Assembly (NCBI GenBank): GCA_001803165.1 | Contig: MHAZ01000012.1 | Span: 203,009-267,008, forward strand | DNA length: 64,000 nt | DNA from: Stygiobacter sp. RIFOXYC2_FULL_38_25 | GTDB lineage: Bacteria > Bacteroidota > Ignavibacteria > Ignavibacteriales > Melioribacteraceae | Direction of reading: 5' to 3' | Shown: piece after piece, positions 25,141 through 33,859 of the stretch | Numbering within the stretch: the first letter of the stretch is position 1 | How the letters are laid out: the number at the start of each line of letters is the position of its first letter | Translations under genes and position numbers: made by a program | Notes under the pieces: generated by a model | The model's database searches: none | Told to the model about the DNA's origin: nothing | What the model saw: the letters and a program-made list of their open reading frames with translations, nothing else

Positions 25141-26068
25141 GCAAAGAGGGAATGTGTTCAATAATCACGCGGGAATAAACTTAACAGATACCAAACTGCA
25201 AGTTGTGGAAATCAACTACCGCGATGATTCTTTCTATCTCGAGACCGTTGACCAGATTTTTCATGTTGAGCATTTTTCACCCGAACTCCCGGAAGAAGCT
25301 ATTATTGATTTGCTTCAGAACTCAATGGAAAAACTGAACAAGCGAAAACCAATTCTGGCAAAAAATGTTTCTTTTTCACTCCCCAATAATTTCTTTAGAA
25401 TTTTCGAAATTCCTTTTGATGATTCTCTAGTTAAGAAAGATTTGATTGAACATTTCCGCTGGGAGCTTTCTGTGTTGTATCCCGATTGCAACAGCGAAGA
25501 TTTCTTGCTTCAGCACATTGAGATAAACAAGAGTCCTTTAATCAAAGAGAAGAGAGCTATTGTAATTGCGATTGACCGCCGCCATGTTTTTGCTCTCAAC
25601 AAATTTTGTGATAAAAACGGCTTGCAGCTAAAGTTTATTGATAATGTTCATTTGGCTTCCAACGCATTTTTGTATTTGGAAAAACCTTTAATAGATAATG
25701 AAATTTCTCTGAGCATCTATATTGATCAAAAATTTTCTTCTGTCTCAGCGATGGATGGCGTACACCCGTTCTATTTTAAAGTATTGAATCCGGATTCAAA
25801 CAACATTTTTGTTGAACTCACGGAAACAATTAAAGAAATGGAAGAATTCAATCTTTCGATTACCGACTTCAAACGTGTTTTACTTTACGGACAAGACATA
25901 GCGGAAGATTTTGAACAGAGACTTAAAAACTTTTTTGGGTTGCCGCTCAAGAAAGTAAATCCGTTTGAGAGATTCAAAGTTGAAGAATCAATTCAAAAAA
26001 ACCCTTTCTTTAAAATGAAGTACAATTCCTTTACCGCAGCAGCCGGTATTGCAATCCGAATAATCTAA
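25133..26068 (+). CDS. PilM-like actin-fold protein (type IV pilus/secretion type)
   Basis: About 312 residues. The N-terminus NNHAGINLTDTKLQVVEINY resembles the phosphate-binding strand pair of PilM/FtsA-like ATPases (GIDIG-x-x-x-x-K-x-V-E). The C-terminus VNPFERFKVEE followed by FTAAAGIAIR matches the PilM ending. The start is uncertain: TTG at 25133 (overlapping the previous stop), GTG at 25154, or TTG at 25091. The canonical glycine pattern is degraded, so nucleotide binding is not assured. The usual partners PilN, PilO, PilP and PilQ are absent next door; rsmD follows, overlapping by one base. Confidence 0.6.
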   Translation: MSKQRGNVFNNHAGINLTDTKLQVVEINYRDDSFYLETVDQIFHVEHFSPELPEEAIIDLLQNSMEKLNKRKPILAKNVSFSLPNNFFRIFEIPFDDSLVKKDLIEHFRWELSVLYPDCNSEDFLLQHIEINKSPLIKEKRAIVIAIDRRHVFALNKFCDKNGLQLKFIDNVHLASNAFLYLEKPLIDNEISLSIYIDQKFSSVSAMDGVHPFYFKVLNPDSNNIFVELTETIKEMEEFNLSITDFKRVLLYGQDIAEDFEQRLKNFFGLPLKKVNPFERFKVEESIQKNPFFKMKYNSFTAAAGIAIRII

Positions 26069-26628
26069 TGAGAATTATTGCCGGAAAATTTAAGGGGAGA
26101 ACAGTAAAGTTTCCAAAGTCAAATCTTGTCCGCCCAACAACCGATAAAACCAAAGAGTCGCTATTTAATTATTTAGTTCATTCGATGGACTTTGATGGCA
26201 TAAAAGTCTGCGATATTTACGCCGGTTCCGGCTCACTTGGCTTAGAAGCACTTAGCCGCGGCGCCGGTGAAGTTCATTTTGTAGAGAAAGATTTCCACGT
26301 TTCAAAAATGTTGGAAGAAAATATCAATTCACTTAACGCAAAAGATGATTGTAAAATATTTAGAATGGAAGCGGTGAAGTTTTCCAAGATTAGCGAGCAT
26401 GATTCTTATGACTTAATCCTCGCTGATCCGCCGTTTTTCAAATTTGATATCCATGACGCAGTAAAAAATCTTCTTGAAAGAAATTATCTCAACGAAGATG
26501 GAATACTTATCATTGAACGCTCAATTCAAACTAAGAAAGAAGATGAAGCCGCGTTTGGAATTGAGGCATTCAAGAAAATCGGCGATAGTCTTATTTATCA
26601 ATTCGAAAAAAGTCCGCGAGAAAATTAA
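26068..26628 (+). CDS. rsmD: 16S rRNA (guanine966-N2)-methyltransferase RsmD
   Basis: A 186-residue class I methyltransferase. It opens with MRIIAGKFKGRTVKFPKSN and VRPTTDKTKESLFNYL, both RsmD signatures. The SAM-binding motif is VCDIYAGSGSLGLEALSRGA, and the catalytic motif LADPPFFKFD is of the N/DPPF/Y type. It methylates G966 of 16S rRNA. The ATG overlaps the upstream stop (TAATG), and coaD follows after 67 bases, a common pairing. Confidence 0.94.
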   Translation: MRIIAGKFKGRTVKFPKSNLVRPTTDKTKESLFNYLVHSMDFDGIKVCDIYAGSGSLGLEALSRGAGEVHFVEKDFHVSKMLEENINSLNAKDDCKIFRMEAVKFSKISEHDSYDLILADPPFFKFDIHDAVKNLLERNYLNEDGILIIERSIQTKKEDEAAFGIEAFKKIGDSLIYQFEKSPREN

Positions 26629-26695
26629 TTTTTACCGGACATGATTTTTTTTAGCAAAGTATTATATTTCAGCGAACACAAAAATCGGAATTGGC

Positions 26696-27181
26696 ATGAA
26701 AAGGGTAATTTATCCCGGTACTTTTGATCCAGTTACAAACGGACACATAGACATTGTTAAGCGGGCTGTTGCGCTATTCGATGAAATTATTGTTACCGTT
26801 GCTAAGAACCCAACCAAGACGGAAGTTTTTTCTGTAGAGGAAAGAGTTGAAATGCTTACCGAAGTGATGAAAGAATTTCCAACGGTAAGAGTAGATTCAT
26901 TTAACGGATTGGTTGTTGACCATGCGCGTGCTCTTGGCGCTATTGGTATTATCCGCGGATTGCGTGCTGTGAGCGATTTTGAATATGAATTCCAAATGGC
27001 GTTAATGAATAGAAAACTTGCCGAAGATATATCAACAATTCTGCTTATGCCTCACGCAAGATATACCTACTTGAACTCAACCATCGTTAGAAATTTAGCA
27101 GCGTTTCATGGTGATGTTTCGGGATTCGTTCCAGAGATTGTTGAAGCTAAGTTGAAGGAGAAATTTCCTAAGAACGATTAA
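26696..27181 (+). CDS. coaD: Phosphopantetheine adenylyltransferase
   Basis: A 161-residue enzyme for the penultimate step of CoA synthesis. The nucleotidyl-transfer signature is VIYPGTFDPVTNGHIDIVKR (the T/HxGH motif here reads NGHI). IIRGLRAVSDFEYEFQMALM and the C-terminal YTYLNSTIVRNLAAFHGDVS are diagnostic of CoaD. Length is typical. Confidence 0.96.
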   Translation: MKRVIYPGTFDPVTNGHIDIVKRAVALFDEIIVTVAKNPTKTEVFSVEERVEMLTEVMKEFPTVRVDSFNGLVVDHARALGAIGIIRGLRAVSDFEYEFQMALMNRKLAEDISTILLMPHARYTYLNSTIVRNLAAFHGDVSGFVPEIVEAKLKEKFPKND

Positions 27182-27480
27182 AGAATAGTTTTTGTTATTC
27201 ATTCTAGCTGTGGGATAGGGAATTGAGTGATTCAATCGAAAATATCTGGCAGAATGTAAAAACGAAACTCACCGTGTTAGTTTAAATAAGAGTGTTTTGA
27301 AAACGCGCCTTAAAGCAGAAGGCAGCCAGTTGGCTACAAATTGTAGTCAACTGACGGAAAAAAAGTTGTTGCTTCGTTAAATGCAAAATCCGCTATGCAA
27401 ATAGTGGGAAGTAAATAACGAAAGAAGTAGTGAAAAAAGCGAGTGAGGAAATAGAACAGATATTTTAGAGAGACTAAGAG
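27182..27480. other. 299-base intergenic region after coaD with a 27-base palindrome
   Basis: No open frame of credible length is present. The region contains a near-perfect palindrome at 27327-27353. Otherwise I see no recognisable tRNA, riboswitch or promoter. The genes on both sides converge here (coaD on plus, tonB on minus), so transcription termination is expected. Confidence 0.5.
27327..27353. terminator. Near-perfect palindrome between coaD and tonB
   Basis: CAGTTGGCTACAA and TTGTAGTCAACTG pair over 13 positions with one G-T wobble and a one-base centre, so the RNA hairpin would have a small loop. ACGGAAAAAAAG follows on the plus strand. It may act as a terminator or as a protein-binding palindrome; the very short centre fits a DNA site as well as an RNA hairpin. 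Confidence 0.35.
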
Positions 27481-28233
27481 CTATTCCAATCTGAACGGGA
27501 AAGTAATTACCACGGTTTGAGAAATTTTTGATTGCGTACCGCTGAGAGGTTCAAAACGCCAAAGTTTAAGTGCTTCAATCGAAACTTGTTCCAGCCGGCT
27601 GTCGGCTTTTTTCATCACAGTAATATTGCCAACGCTTCCATCCGGTAAAATTGCAAAACGAAGTTTTACATCAATCTCTTTGTAAACGCCTTCCGGATAT
27701 TTTGGAATGATGTAGTTGTAAATTTTTCTAATTCGTCCGCCCCAATCAATTCCAAATCCGTCACCGAGTCCATCGCCAAAACCGCTTCCGTTGCCATTAC
27801 CAATTCCGCTTCCGGTACCTCGTCCATTTCCAATTCCTTTGCCATCGGGATTATTACCAGCGGTTGGACGAACAACATCAGAAACTTTTCCCGGCTTAAT
27901 CTTTTCCGGTTTCTCTGTTGATGAAGAAACTTTGTCCTCATCTTTCTCGGTAGCCTTTGTTGTTACTTCCGGTACTTCAACCGCTTGTTTGTCTTTTTCC
28001 TCTTCAGCAACTACCGGTTGATTAACAGTGCTGCCAACATCCATCATTGAAAACTCTTTATCCATTGGACCGAATCCACCGGAACCACCGCCCGGTTCTC
28101 CAAAACGAATTTCCACTAAATCATCTTGAGAACTCATTGCGCTAAGTAATAGGAACACAACAATTGCAAGAGCGTGAAAGCCAATTGAAATCAGCGTGGA
28201 AGTTTTTTCAATATTTAGTTTCTTCGAAATCAA
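27481..28233 (-). CDS. tonB: TonB-like energy transducer
   Basis: A 250-residue protein with one N-terminal membrane segment (STLISIGFHALAIVVFLLLS), a long linker rich in Glu/Lys/Val and then a Gly-rich stretch (residues about 130-165). The C-terminal domain of about 80 residues carries the TonB signature YPEGVYKEIDVKLRFAILPD followed by GSVGNITVMKKADSRLEQ and ALKLWRFEPL. It transmits proton-motive energy from ExbB/ExbD to outer-membrane receptors. The start is apparently a TTG just after exbD. A TonB-receptor-like protein is encoded at 51971-54073. Confidence 0.85.
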   Translation of the reverse strand: MISKKLNIEKTSTLISIGFHALAIVVFLLLSAMSSQDDLVEIRFGEPGGGSGGFGPMDKEFSMMDVGSTVNQPVVAEEEKDKQAVEVPEVTTKATEKDEDKVSSSTEKPEKIKPGKVSDVVRPTAGNNPDGKGIGNGRGTGSGIGNGNGSGFGDGLGDGFGIDWGGRIRKIYNYIIPKYPEGVYKEIDVKLRFAILPDGSVGNITVMKKADSRLEQVSIEALKLWRFEPLSGTQSKISQTVVITFPFRLE

Positions 28234-28235
28234 TT

Positions 28236-28643
28236 TTAGTCGTTCTTCTTTGTCGCGCCAATTAAAAACTTAGTAACGCCGACTTTTTTAAGTTCATCCA
28301 ACAGCTTAATAAAATTGCCGTGGAAAACTTCCTTGTCAGCTTTGATAACAACACCTTGCGTTGGGTTGCTTTGCAGTTTCATCTGAATCTGAATAATGAG
28401 TTCTTGCATTGTTAGATATTTGCCATTCATATAGAGTTTGTTAGCCGAGTCCAAAAACAATTCAACATTCTTATCGTTTACAGATTCTGCAGTTGATGCT
28501 TCCGGCAATTTTACTTTTAACGCACCCACCACAAGAAACGGGCTCGCAATCATAAAAATGAGAAGCAGAACAAGAACCACGTCTGTAAAGGGAGTTATGT
28601 TTATTTCTGAAAATTCTTTCTCATCAATTTTATAACGGCGCAT
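28236..28643 (-). CDS. exbD: ExbD/TolR-family biopolymer transport protein
   Basis: A 135-residue protein with a single N-terminal membrane helix. The conserved aspartate is in INITPFTDVVLVLLLIFMIA (DVVLVLL), the proton-conducting residue of ExbD/TolR. The periplasmic part ends with the domain GVVIKADKEVFHGNFIKLLD followed by ELKKVGVTKFLIG. It overlaps the exbB stop by one base and is followed by tonB, forming an exbB-exbD-tonB unit. Confidence 0.92.
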   Translation of the reverse strand: MRRYKIDEKEFSEINITPFTDVVLVLLLIFMIASPFLVVGALKVKLPEASTAESVNDKNVELFLDSANKLYMNGKYLTMQELIIQIQMKLQSNPTQGVVIKADKEVFHGNFIKLLDELKKVGVTKFLIGATKKND

Positions 28644-29296
28644 TATGCGGCTCCATTCTTAAGTAAATAGAATACTTCCTTAATTTCTGTTTCCATTGCC
28701 GGAATACTTTGCTTAACGCGCTTCATAAAATAGTTGTAGAAAATAACCGAGGGTACCGCAACTAAAATACCGGCTGCAGTGGAAACCAAAGCTTCGGCAA
28801 TTCCACTCATAACTGTTAAATAGCTTGATGCTTCGTTTACCGAAAGCCCTTCGAATGAACGAATGATTCCGAGTACCGTACCGAATAACCCGATAAACGG
28901 AGAAATGTTTCCTAACGTTCCAAGAATGCCAATTCCTTTTTCAATCTTAACTAGCTCTTGGTCCATTTTTGAAAAGGAGAGATCCATAAGTTCGTCTTTC
29001 TTGTAACTAAGGTTGTTCATCATATATAGAAAAACGTTTGCAAGCGGCGTGGGAACTGTAAATCCCATTCGTTTAATATTGCCGATTTTGCAAACATGAT
29101 GAGCCATTTTAAAATTTTTCTCGCCGATTGCTTCTTTGACCTTTAGAGAAAGTTCCTCAAGGTTTTTTGAATCAAGGGCTTTGAGTGTAACCCATTTTTC
29201 GATTATTATTTTTAACGAAAGAATAGAGCAAATAATGAGAATGATTAATGTAAATCCGCCGTGGGTAAGCAAATCCAATAAACCAGAGTTGAACAT
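28643..29296 (-). CDS. exbB: ExbB/TolQ-family proton channel protein
   Basis: A 217-residue protein with three membrane segments. The first is at about 12-31 (GGFTLIILIICSILSLKIII); the second and third are in GILGTLGNISPFIGLFGTVL and ALVSTAAGILVAVPSVIFY. The sequence between the last two (GIIRSFEGLS) is typical of MotA/TolQ/ExbB proteins. With ExbD it powers TonB. It is the first gene of the minus-strand unit. Confidence 0.92.
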   Translation of the reverse strand: MFNSGLLDLLTHGGFTLIILIICSILSLKIIIEKWVTLKALDSKNLEELSLKVKEAIGEKNFKMAHHVCKIGNIKRMGFTVPTPLANVFLYMMNNLSYKKDELMDLSFSKMDQELVKIEKGIGILGTLGNISPFIGLFGTVLGIIRSFEGLSVNEASSYLTVMSGIAEALVSTAAGILVAVPSVIFYNYFMKRVKQSIPAMETEIKEVFYLLKNGAA

Positions 29297-29714
29297 TTTA
29301 TTAACCTTTTCAAGTGAATTGACAAATTGTTTTACTAAAGAAACTCAAGTTTGTTTCTTCAGGAATCTTGTGCGTAAAATTATGATTTTTTATGGAATGA
29401 TGATGGTGCAATAAAAAACTCATTTTTTAGCGAATGATATAGTGCTTATGCATAGCATTTAGAAAACGTACTATATTAAATATTTTTTACAGCTTGAGAA
29501 TTATTCCGAATTGTTTTACTTTAGTTTCAGAGTGAGGGAAATATTGCGTTACTTATAAACATTTCACCATCTACCCCCATCAAAAATATAATTTGTTTTT
29601 AAGAAGGTCTTAGCTTTAAAAAATAAATTCCTTTTTTCAGTTCCCTATACAACAAGCGCCTAAAAATATTTTAGAAAAAAATAATAGACTCGATTAATTA
29701 AGAGGAGCTTTGTT
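29297..29714. other. AT-rich divergent intergenic region (418 bases)
   Basis: This gap separates the divergent exbB and M23-peptidase genes and should hold both promoters. It is strongly AT-rich and contains no credible gene. The only clear signal is the ribosome-binding site GAGGAG at about 29702-29707 before the ATG at 29715. I cannot assign promoter boxes with confidence. Confidence 0.5.
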
Positions 29715-32700
29715 ATGAGAATAATCAACAATTCGTTGTGCGTAAAGGTTATTATGTTTGTAATAATTATTATTAATTCTGCTTTTAATTATTCCCAGAG
29801 TAAGTTCGCATTTCACAGAAATAATAGCCTATACATTTCCACTACTGATGGGGCGATATCTAAAGTGGGGACGGATCTTAAAATTAAAGAGAGTAAAAAG
29901 TTTATTACTTCAAATTGTCTTACTTATCATACCATGCCAAATGATATATTGACTAAAATTAATATTTCAGATGGTATGGTGTTTTATTCTGCACTTCAAC
30001 CACTGCTTGGTAATCAATGGGTATTTGTGGAAAGGAGCTTAGAGAATTCTTCTTACAATTTATGTCTATTTGACGCGGGGAAAAAAACTAAGGAAATCAT
30101 TTTTTCACAGAACAACAGCCCTGATCATAATTATGCGTTTAGACCAATAGCTTGGAGTAAATTTGAAGGTATAGTTTATCTTGAAGCACTAGTATTTGGT
30201 AGTGCAACTGAGAATGAAGGAATATGGGCTTACAACCTATTAACTAAACAATTTTCGAAATTAGCTATAAACCCCTCCTATTTGACAACTCCGATCTTGT
30301 CTCCAAGTGGTGAATATTTTATTTATGGTGGGACAACGGATTCTTATAAAGAATTACACTCTTTAATGAATATCGTTTTCATATACGATATAAAAAATAA
30401 CAAGGAAACGATAATAGAAAAAGATATTAGTTCTTGGTTTTCTATTTCGGGATGGATTTCAAACGACATAGAAAAAAAAGACATTATCAATATTAACGAA
30501 GAAGAATTTACCATTTTAAAAAAAAATAACAGCGCAAATCAACTTTTGCAACAATCGTTTGAACTGCCTTGGAATAATGGAGTTGCCTATTATGTTTCTA
30601 GAACAGGTACACCAGCCCCAACTGGTTCTATTGGCTCAAACTGCTATAGGAGCTCACCAGTATATAGTCCCCACACAGATGTTTCAATTGATTTTGATTC
30701 TCCGAATGGGGTATATGATCCTGTTCGAGCCGTCGCCGCAGGAACAGTAACTTATGCCCAATTTAATACGGGTGGTTATGGCAATCTTGTTAAAATAAAA
30801 CATAGTGATAATACTTTCACATATTATGCTCATCTAAATACCATTTCAGTAAGCGTTAATGATGTTGCACAGCAAGGTTGTGAAATTGGAGATGGTGGCA
30901 CAACAGGTAATTCAACAGGGGATCATATTCATTTCGAATGGCGGGGCGTTGGGGAAGCGAAGTTAAATATCTACCCAACATTTAGCGATTGTAATTGCCA
31001 ACCTCATTCTAACTATTGTTATACTTCGAATAATATTACTGGTTCGTGCGGTGGCTGCACACTGACTTCATTAACCCCTACACTTATATCACCAGGCAGC
31101 AATACTGCCCCAGGGTCAACAATATCAAATACAACGCCAACACTTACATGGAATCCTCTGACAGGCGCAACAAATTATGATGTATATATTAGTATTTATC
31201 CTTACGGGTCATCTAATATCGTATACGAAAAAACTTGCGTATCAGGAACTTCTCTTGCAGTACCGTCTGGGTCTTTAACAAATGGAAACAAATATAGATG
31301 GAATATACAAGCAAACGTTAGTTGCGGGAGTTGTGTAAGCCTTTATTCTTCTCAACTTTATTTTCAAATTAATAGTACTACATTGGCGGCAGCACCGACT
31401 AATCTAGTAAGTCTTTCTAACGGAACAATTGTAAACTTAACGTTTACAGATAATTCTAATAACGAGGATGGTTTTCGGATTGAAAGAAAAACTGGGATTG
31501 GTGGTACTTATACAGAAATAGCTACAATTGGAGCAAACATAACAAGTTTTTCTAATTCTGGCTTAACAACGAACCAAGTTTATTACTATCGAGTAAGAGC
31601 TTATAATAGTGCTGGAAATTCAAGTTACTCAAATGAGTATTACGCAACCACAATGACTGCACCGAGTGGATTAAGTTCGTCTTCGGTTTCCAGCACTCAG
31701 ATTAATCTTTCTTGGACGGACAACGCTCTTGGGGAAACCGGTTTCAAGATTGAACGAAAAACAGGAGTTAGTGGTGGTTGGTCTACTATCGCTGATCTTG
31801 CAGCAAACAGTTCCACTTATTCGAACACAGGTTTGACTTCCAATACGACTTACTATTATCGTGTGAGATCATACGCAAGTAGTACTACTCTTACGCCGCA
31901 TTATTCAAATTATTCAAACGAATCTAATACGACTACTTCTGGATCAGTTTTTCAAATTACACTTTCTTCAAGTCCCATCAGTGGCGGATCAACAAGCGGA
32001 GGGGGTACGTATAACTCCGGACAAAGTGTAACAGTAACTGCATCACCTTATAGCGGGTATTCTTTTACAAATTGGAAAGAGGGAAGTAATGTAGTCTCTA
32101 CAAATGCGAGTTATACGTTTACGATAAGTGGAAATCGAACACTTGTAGCAAACTTTTCGGTAATTCCAATTGACCAATACACATTGAATATTTCTGCGAC
32201 GAATGGAACAGTTACAAAAAGTCCGAATCAGTCAAGCTATATTAGCGGAACTGCAATACAGTTAACCGCCACGCCCAATAGTGGTTATACATTTTCCGGT
32301 TGGAGTGTTTCAAGCGGCGGATCATTTTCAAGTACATCTTCCTCAACGACTACTTTTACGATAACCGGCAACGCAACTATTACTGCATCGTTCGTAGCAA
32401 ATCCCAATCCTACAAGTGCAAGTATCAAGCCTGTTCCTCCAGCCGAAGTTAGTCCTGGAACTGAATTTTGGATAGAAATAAAAGTAGGAGATCCAAACGC
32501 GGTAACAAATCTTTTTGGTGCAGGCTTTGTGTTAAATTATAATACAACATACCTTGATTATGTTTCTTCAGAAAGTATGAGCTGGTTTGGTACCGACTTG
32601 GTTTTTCTTCCGAATAATGACGAGATTGCTGGAAAAACAAGTATTGGCATTTCACGTAAAAATCCTGCAAGTGGAATAAGTGGAAGTGGAGTAATAGCGA

Positions 32701-33818
32701 GGATTAAATACTTACTAAACGCTTCGGTGCCAAATAATATGGTACTTAATTTTACATTAACGGACATAACAGCAACAGATCATAATAATGCAACTATTAT
32801 ATTGAATCCAATAGCGGCATCTAGTAATGTAATCTCGGGAATTAGTGTATGGTCTGGTGATACAAATAATGACGGTAAAGTAGATCAAGCGGATGTGCTG
32901 CCATTAGGAATCCACTGGAATAAAACCGGAGCTGCAAGACAGAATGCCACCACTCAGTGGGCATCTCAATCTTGCTCACCTTGGAGCCCACTTACCGCTA
33001 CATATGCAGATGCAAATGGAAGCGGAAAAGTAGATCAGGGTGATGTATTACCGATAGGACAGAATTGGGGAAAGACACACACGGTTAATAAAATATCACT
33101 ACCTCTGAGCGAGGAAATAAATCAAGGCTATATAGTTTGGTTAGAGAAAGAAAGTGAGGAAGCAGAAAAGAACGAATGTGTAGTAAATATAAGATACGAA
33201 CAGACAGACAGATTGTTACCTGAATTAAGAGGTTTGTCATTTGTAGTTAAATATGACGCTTCTATAGAAAAGATAGATAACGAGCGTGGAGAATATTTTG
33301 GTAAAGAAGTAATAGACTTTGAGAACACTGATGAAAGTAGAAGAGAAATGGGATATGGAATAGCGAGAGTAGAAACAAATAGTCAAATAAATAATCAAGG
33401 AATTATCTTAAGGCTAAGAATAAAATCCAAAGAAAGTGATGGCGAGATAAAGATAGAGAATATAGAAGGGATAGATGTTCTTGGCAATAAGGTGGTGATA
33501 GAGTCTTCAAATTTGAAAGTCAATATAGTGGAGTTAAAGGCTGAAGAAATAGCAAGTGATTATAGATTAGAGCAGAACTATCCTAATCCATTTAATCCAA
33601 GCACAATACTTGAGTATTCACTAGAAAAAGATAGTTATATAAAATTAAGTGTATACAATGCATTGGGACAAGAAATTTTGGTTTTACGAGAAGGCTATAT
33701 AAGTGCGGGGAGATACAAGGCTATATTTGATGGAAAAGATCTTCCGAGCGGGAATTATTTTTATAAACTAAAAACAAGTGAAGATCTAATAACACGTAAA
33801 ATGACGTTAATAAAGTAA
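29715..33818 (+). CDS. Secreted M23 peptidase with FN3, InlB-like, cohesin and dockerin modules and T9SS tail
   Basis: A 1367-residue exported protein starting with a signal peptide (VIMFVIIIINSAFNYSQS). A unique region (30-300) precedes an M23 metallopeptidase domain at about 305-420, with zinc-site motifs in SPHTDVSIDFDSP and GDHIHFEWRG. Two FN3 domains follow (about 557-742), then two InlB-like repeats (745-894; NSGQSVTVTASPYSGYSFTN-type). A cohesin-like domain (about 900-1040) and a dockerin pair (DTNNDGKVDQAD and DANGSGKVDQGD, 1042-1120) come next, and the T9SS type A sorting domain with NYPNPFNP ends the protein. It probably acts on cell-wall peptides or is an anchored scaffold. Having cohesin and dockerin in one chain is notable. 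Confidence 0.85.
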   Translation: MRIINNSLCVKVIMFVIIIINSAFNYSQSKFAFHRNNSLYISTTDGAISKVGTDLKIKESKKFITSNCLTYHTMPNDILTKINISDGMVFYSALQPLLGNQWVFVERSLENSSYNLCLFDAGKKTKEIIFSQNNSPDHNYAFRPIAWSKFEGIVYLEALVFGSATENEGIWAYNLLTKQFSKLAINPSYLTTPILSPSGEYFIYGGTTDSYKELHSLMNIVFIYDIKNNKETIIEKDISSWFSISGWISNDIEKKDIININEEEFTILKKNNSANQLLQQSFELPWNNGVAYYVSRTGTPAPTGSIGSNCYRSSPVYSPHTDVSIDFDSPNGVYDPVRAVAAGTVTYAQFNTGGYGNLVKIKHSDNTFTYYAHLNTISVSVNDVAQQGCEIGDGGTTGNSTGDHIHFEWRGVGEAKLNIYPTFSDCNCQPHSNYCYTSNNITGSCGGCTLTSLTPTLISPGSNTAPGSTISNTTPTLTWNPLTGATNYDVYISIYPYGSSNIVYEKTCVSGTSLAVPSGSLTNGNKYRWNIQANVSCGSCVSLYSSQLYFQINSTTLAAAPTNLVSLSNGTIVNLTFTDNSNNEDGFRIERKTGIGGTYTEIATIGANITSFSNSGLTTNQVYYYRVRAYNSAGNSSYSNEYYATTMTAPSGLSSSSVSSTQINLSWTDNALGETGFKIERKTGVSGGWSTIADLAANSSTYSNTGLTSNTTYYYRVRSYASSTTLTPHYSNYSNESNTTTSGSVFQITLSSSPISGGSTSGGGTYNSGQSVTVTASPYSGYSFTNWKEGSNVVSTNASYTFTISGNRTLVANFSVIPIDQYTLNISATNGTVTKSPNQSSYISGTAIQLTATPNSGYTFSGWSVSSGGSFSSTSSSTTTFTITGNATITASFVANPNPTSASIKPVPPAEVSPGTEFWIEIKVGDPNAVTNLFGAGFVLNYNTTYLDYVSSESMSWFGTDLVFLPNNDEIAGKTSIGISRKNPASGISGSGVIARIKYLLNASVPNNMVLNFTLTDITATDHNNATIILNPIAASSNVISGISVWSGDTNNDGKVDQADVLPLGIHWNKTGAARQNATTQWASQSCSPWSPLTATYADANGSGKVDQGDVLPIGQNWGKTHTVNKISLPLSEEINQGYIVWLEKESEEAEKNECVVNIRYEQTDRLLPELRGLSFVVKYDASIEKIDNERGEYFGKEVIDFENTDESRREMGYGIARVETNSQINNQGIILRLRIKSKESDGEIKIENIEGIDVLGNKVVIESSNLKVNIVELKAEEIASDYRLEQNYPNPFNPSTILEYSLEKDSYIKLSVYNALGQEILVLREGYISAGRYKAIFDGKDLPSGNYFYKLKTSEDLITRKMTLIK

Positions 33819-33859
33819 TCATCTAAATAATTGGTGAATTCTTAAAAAAAGGTTCTCGT

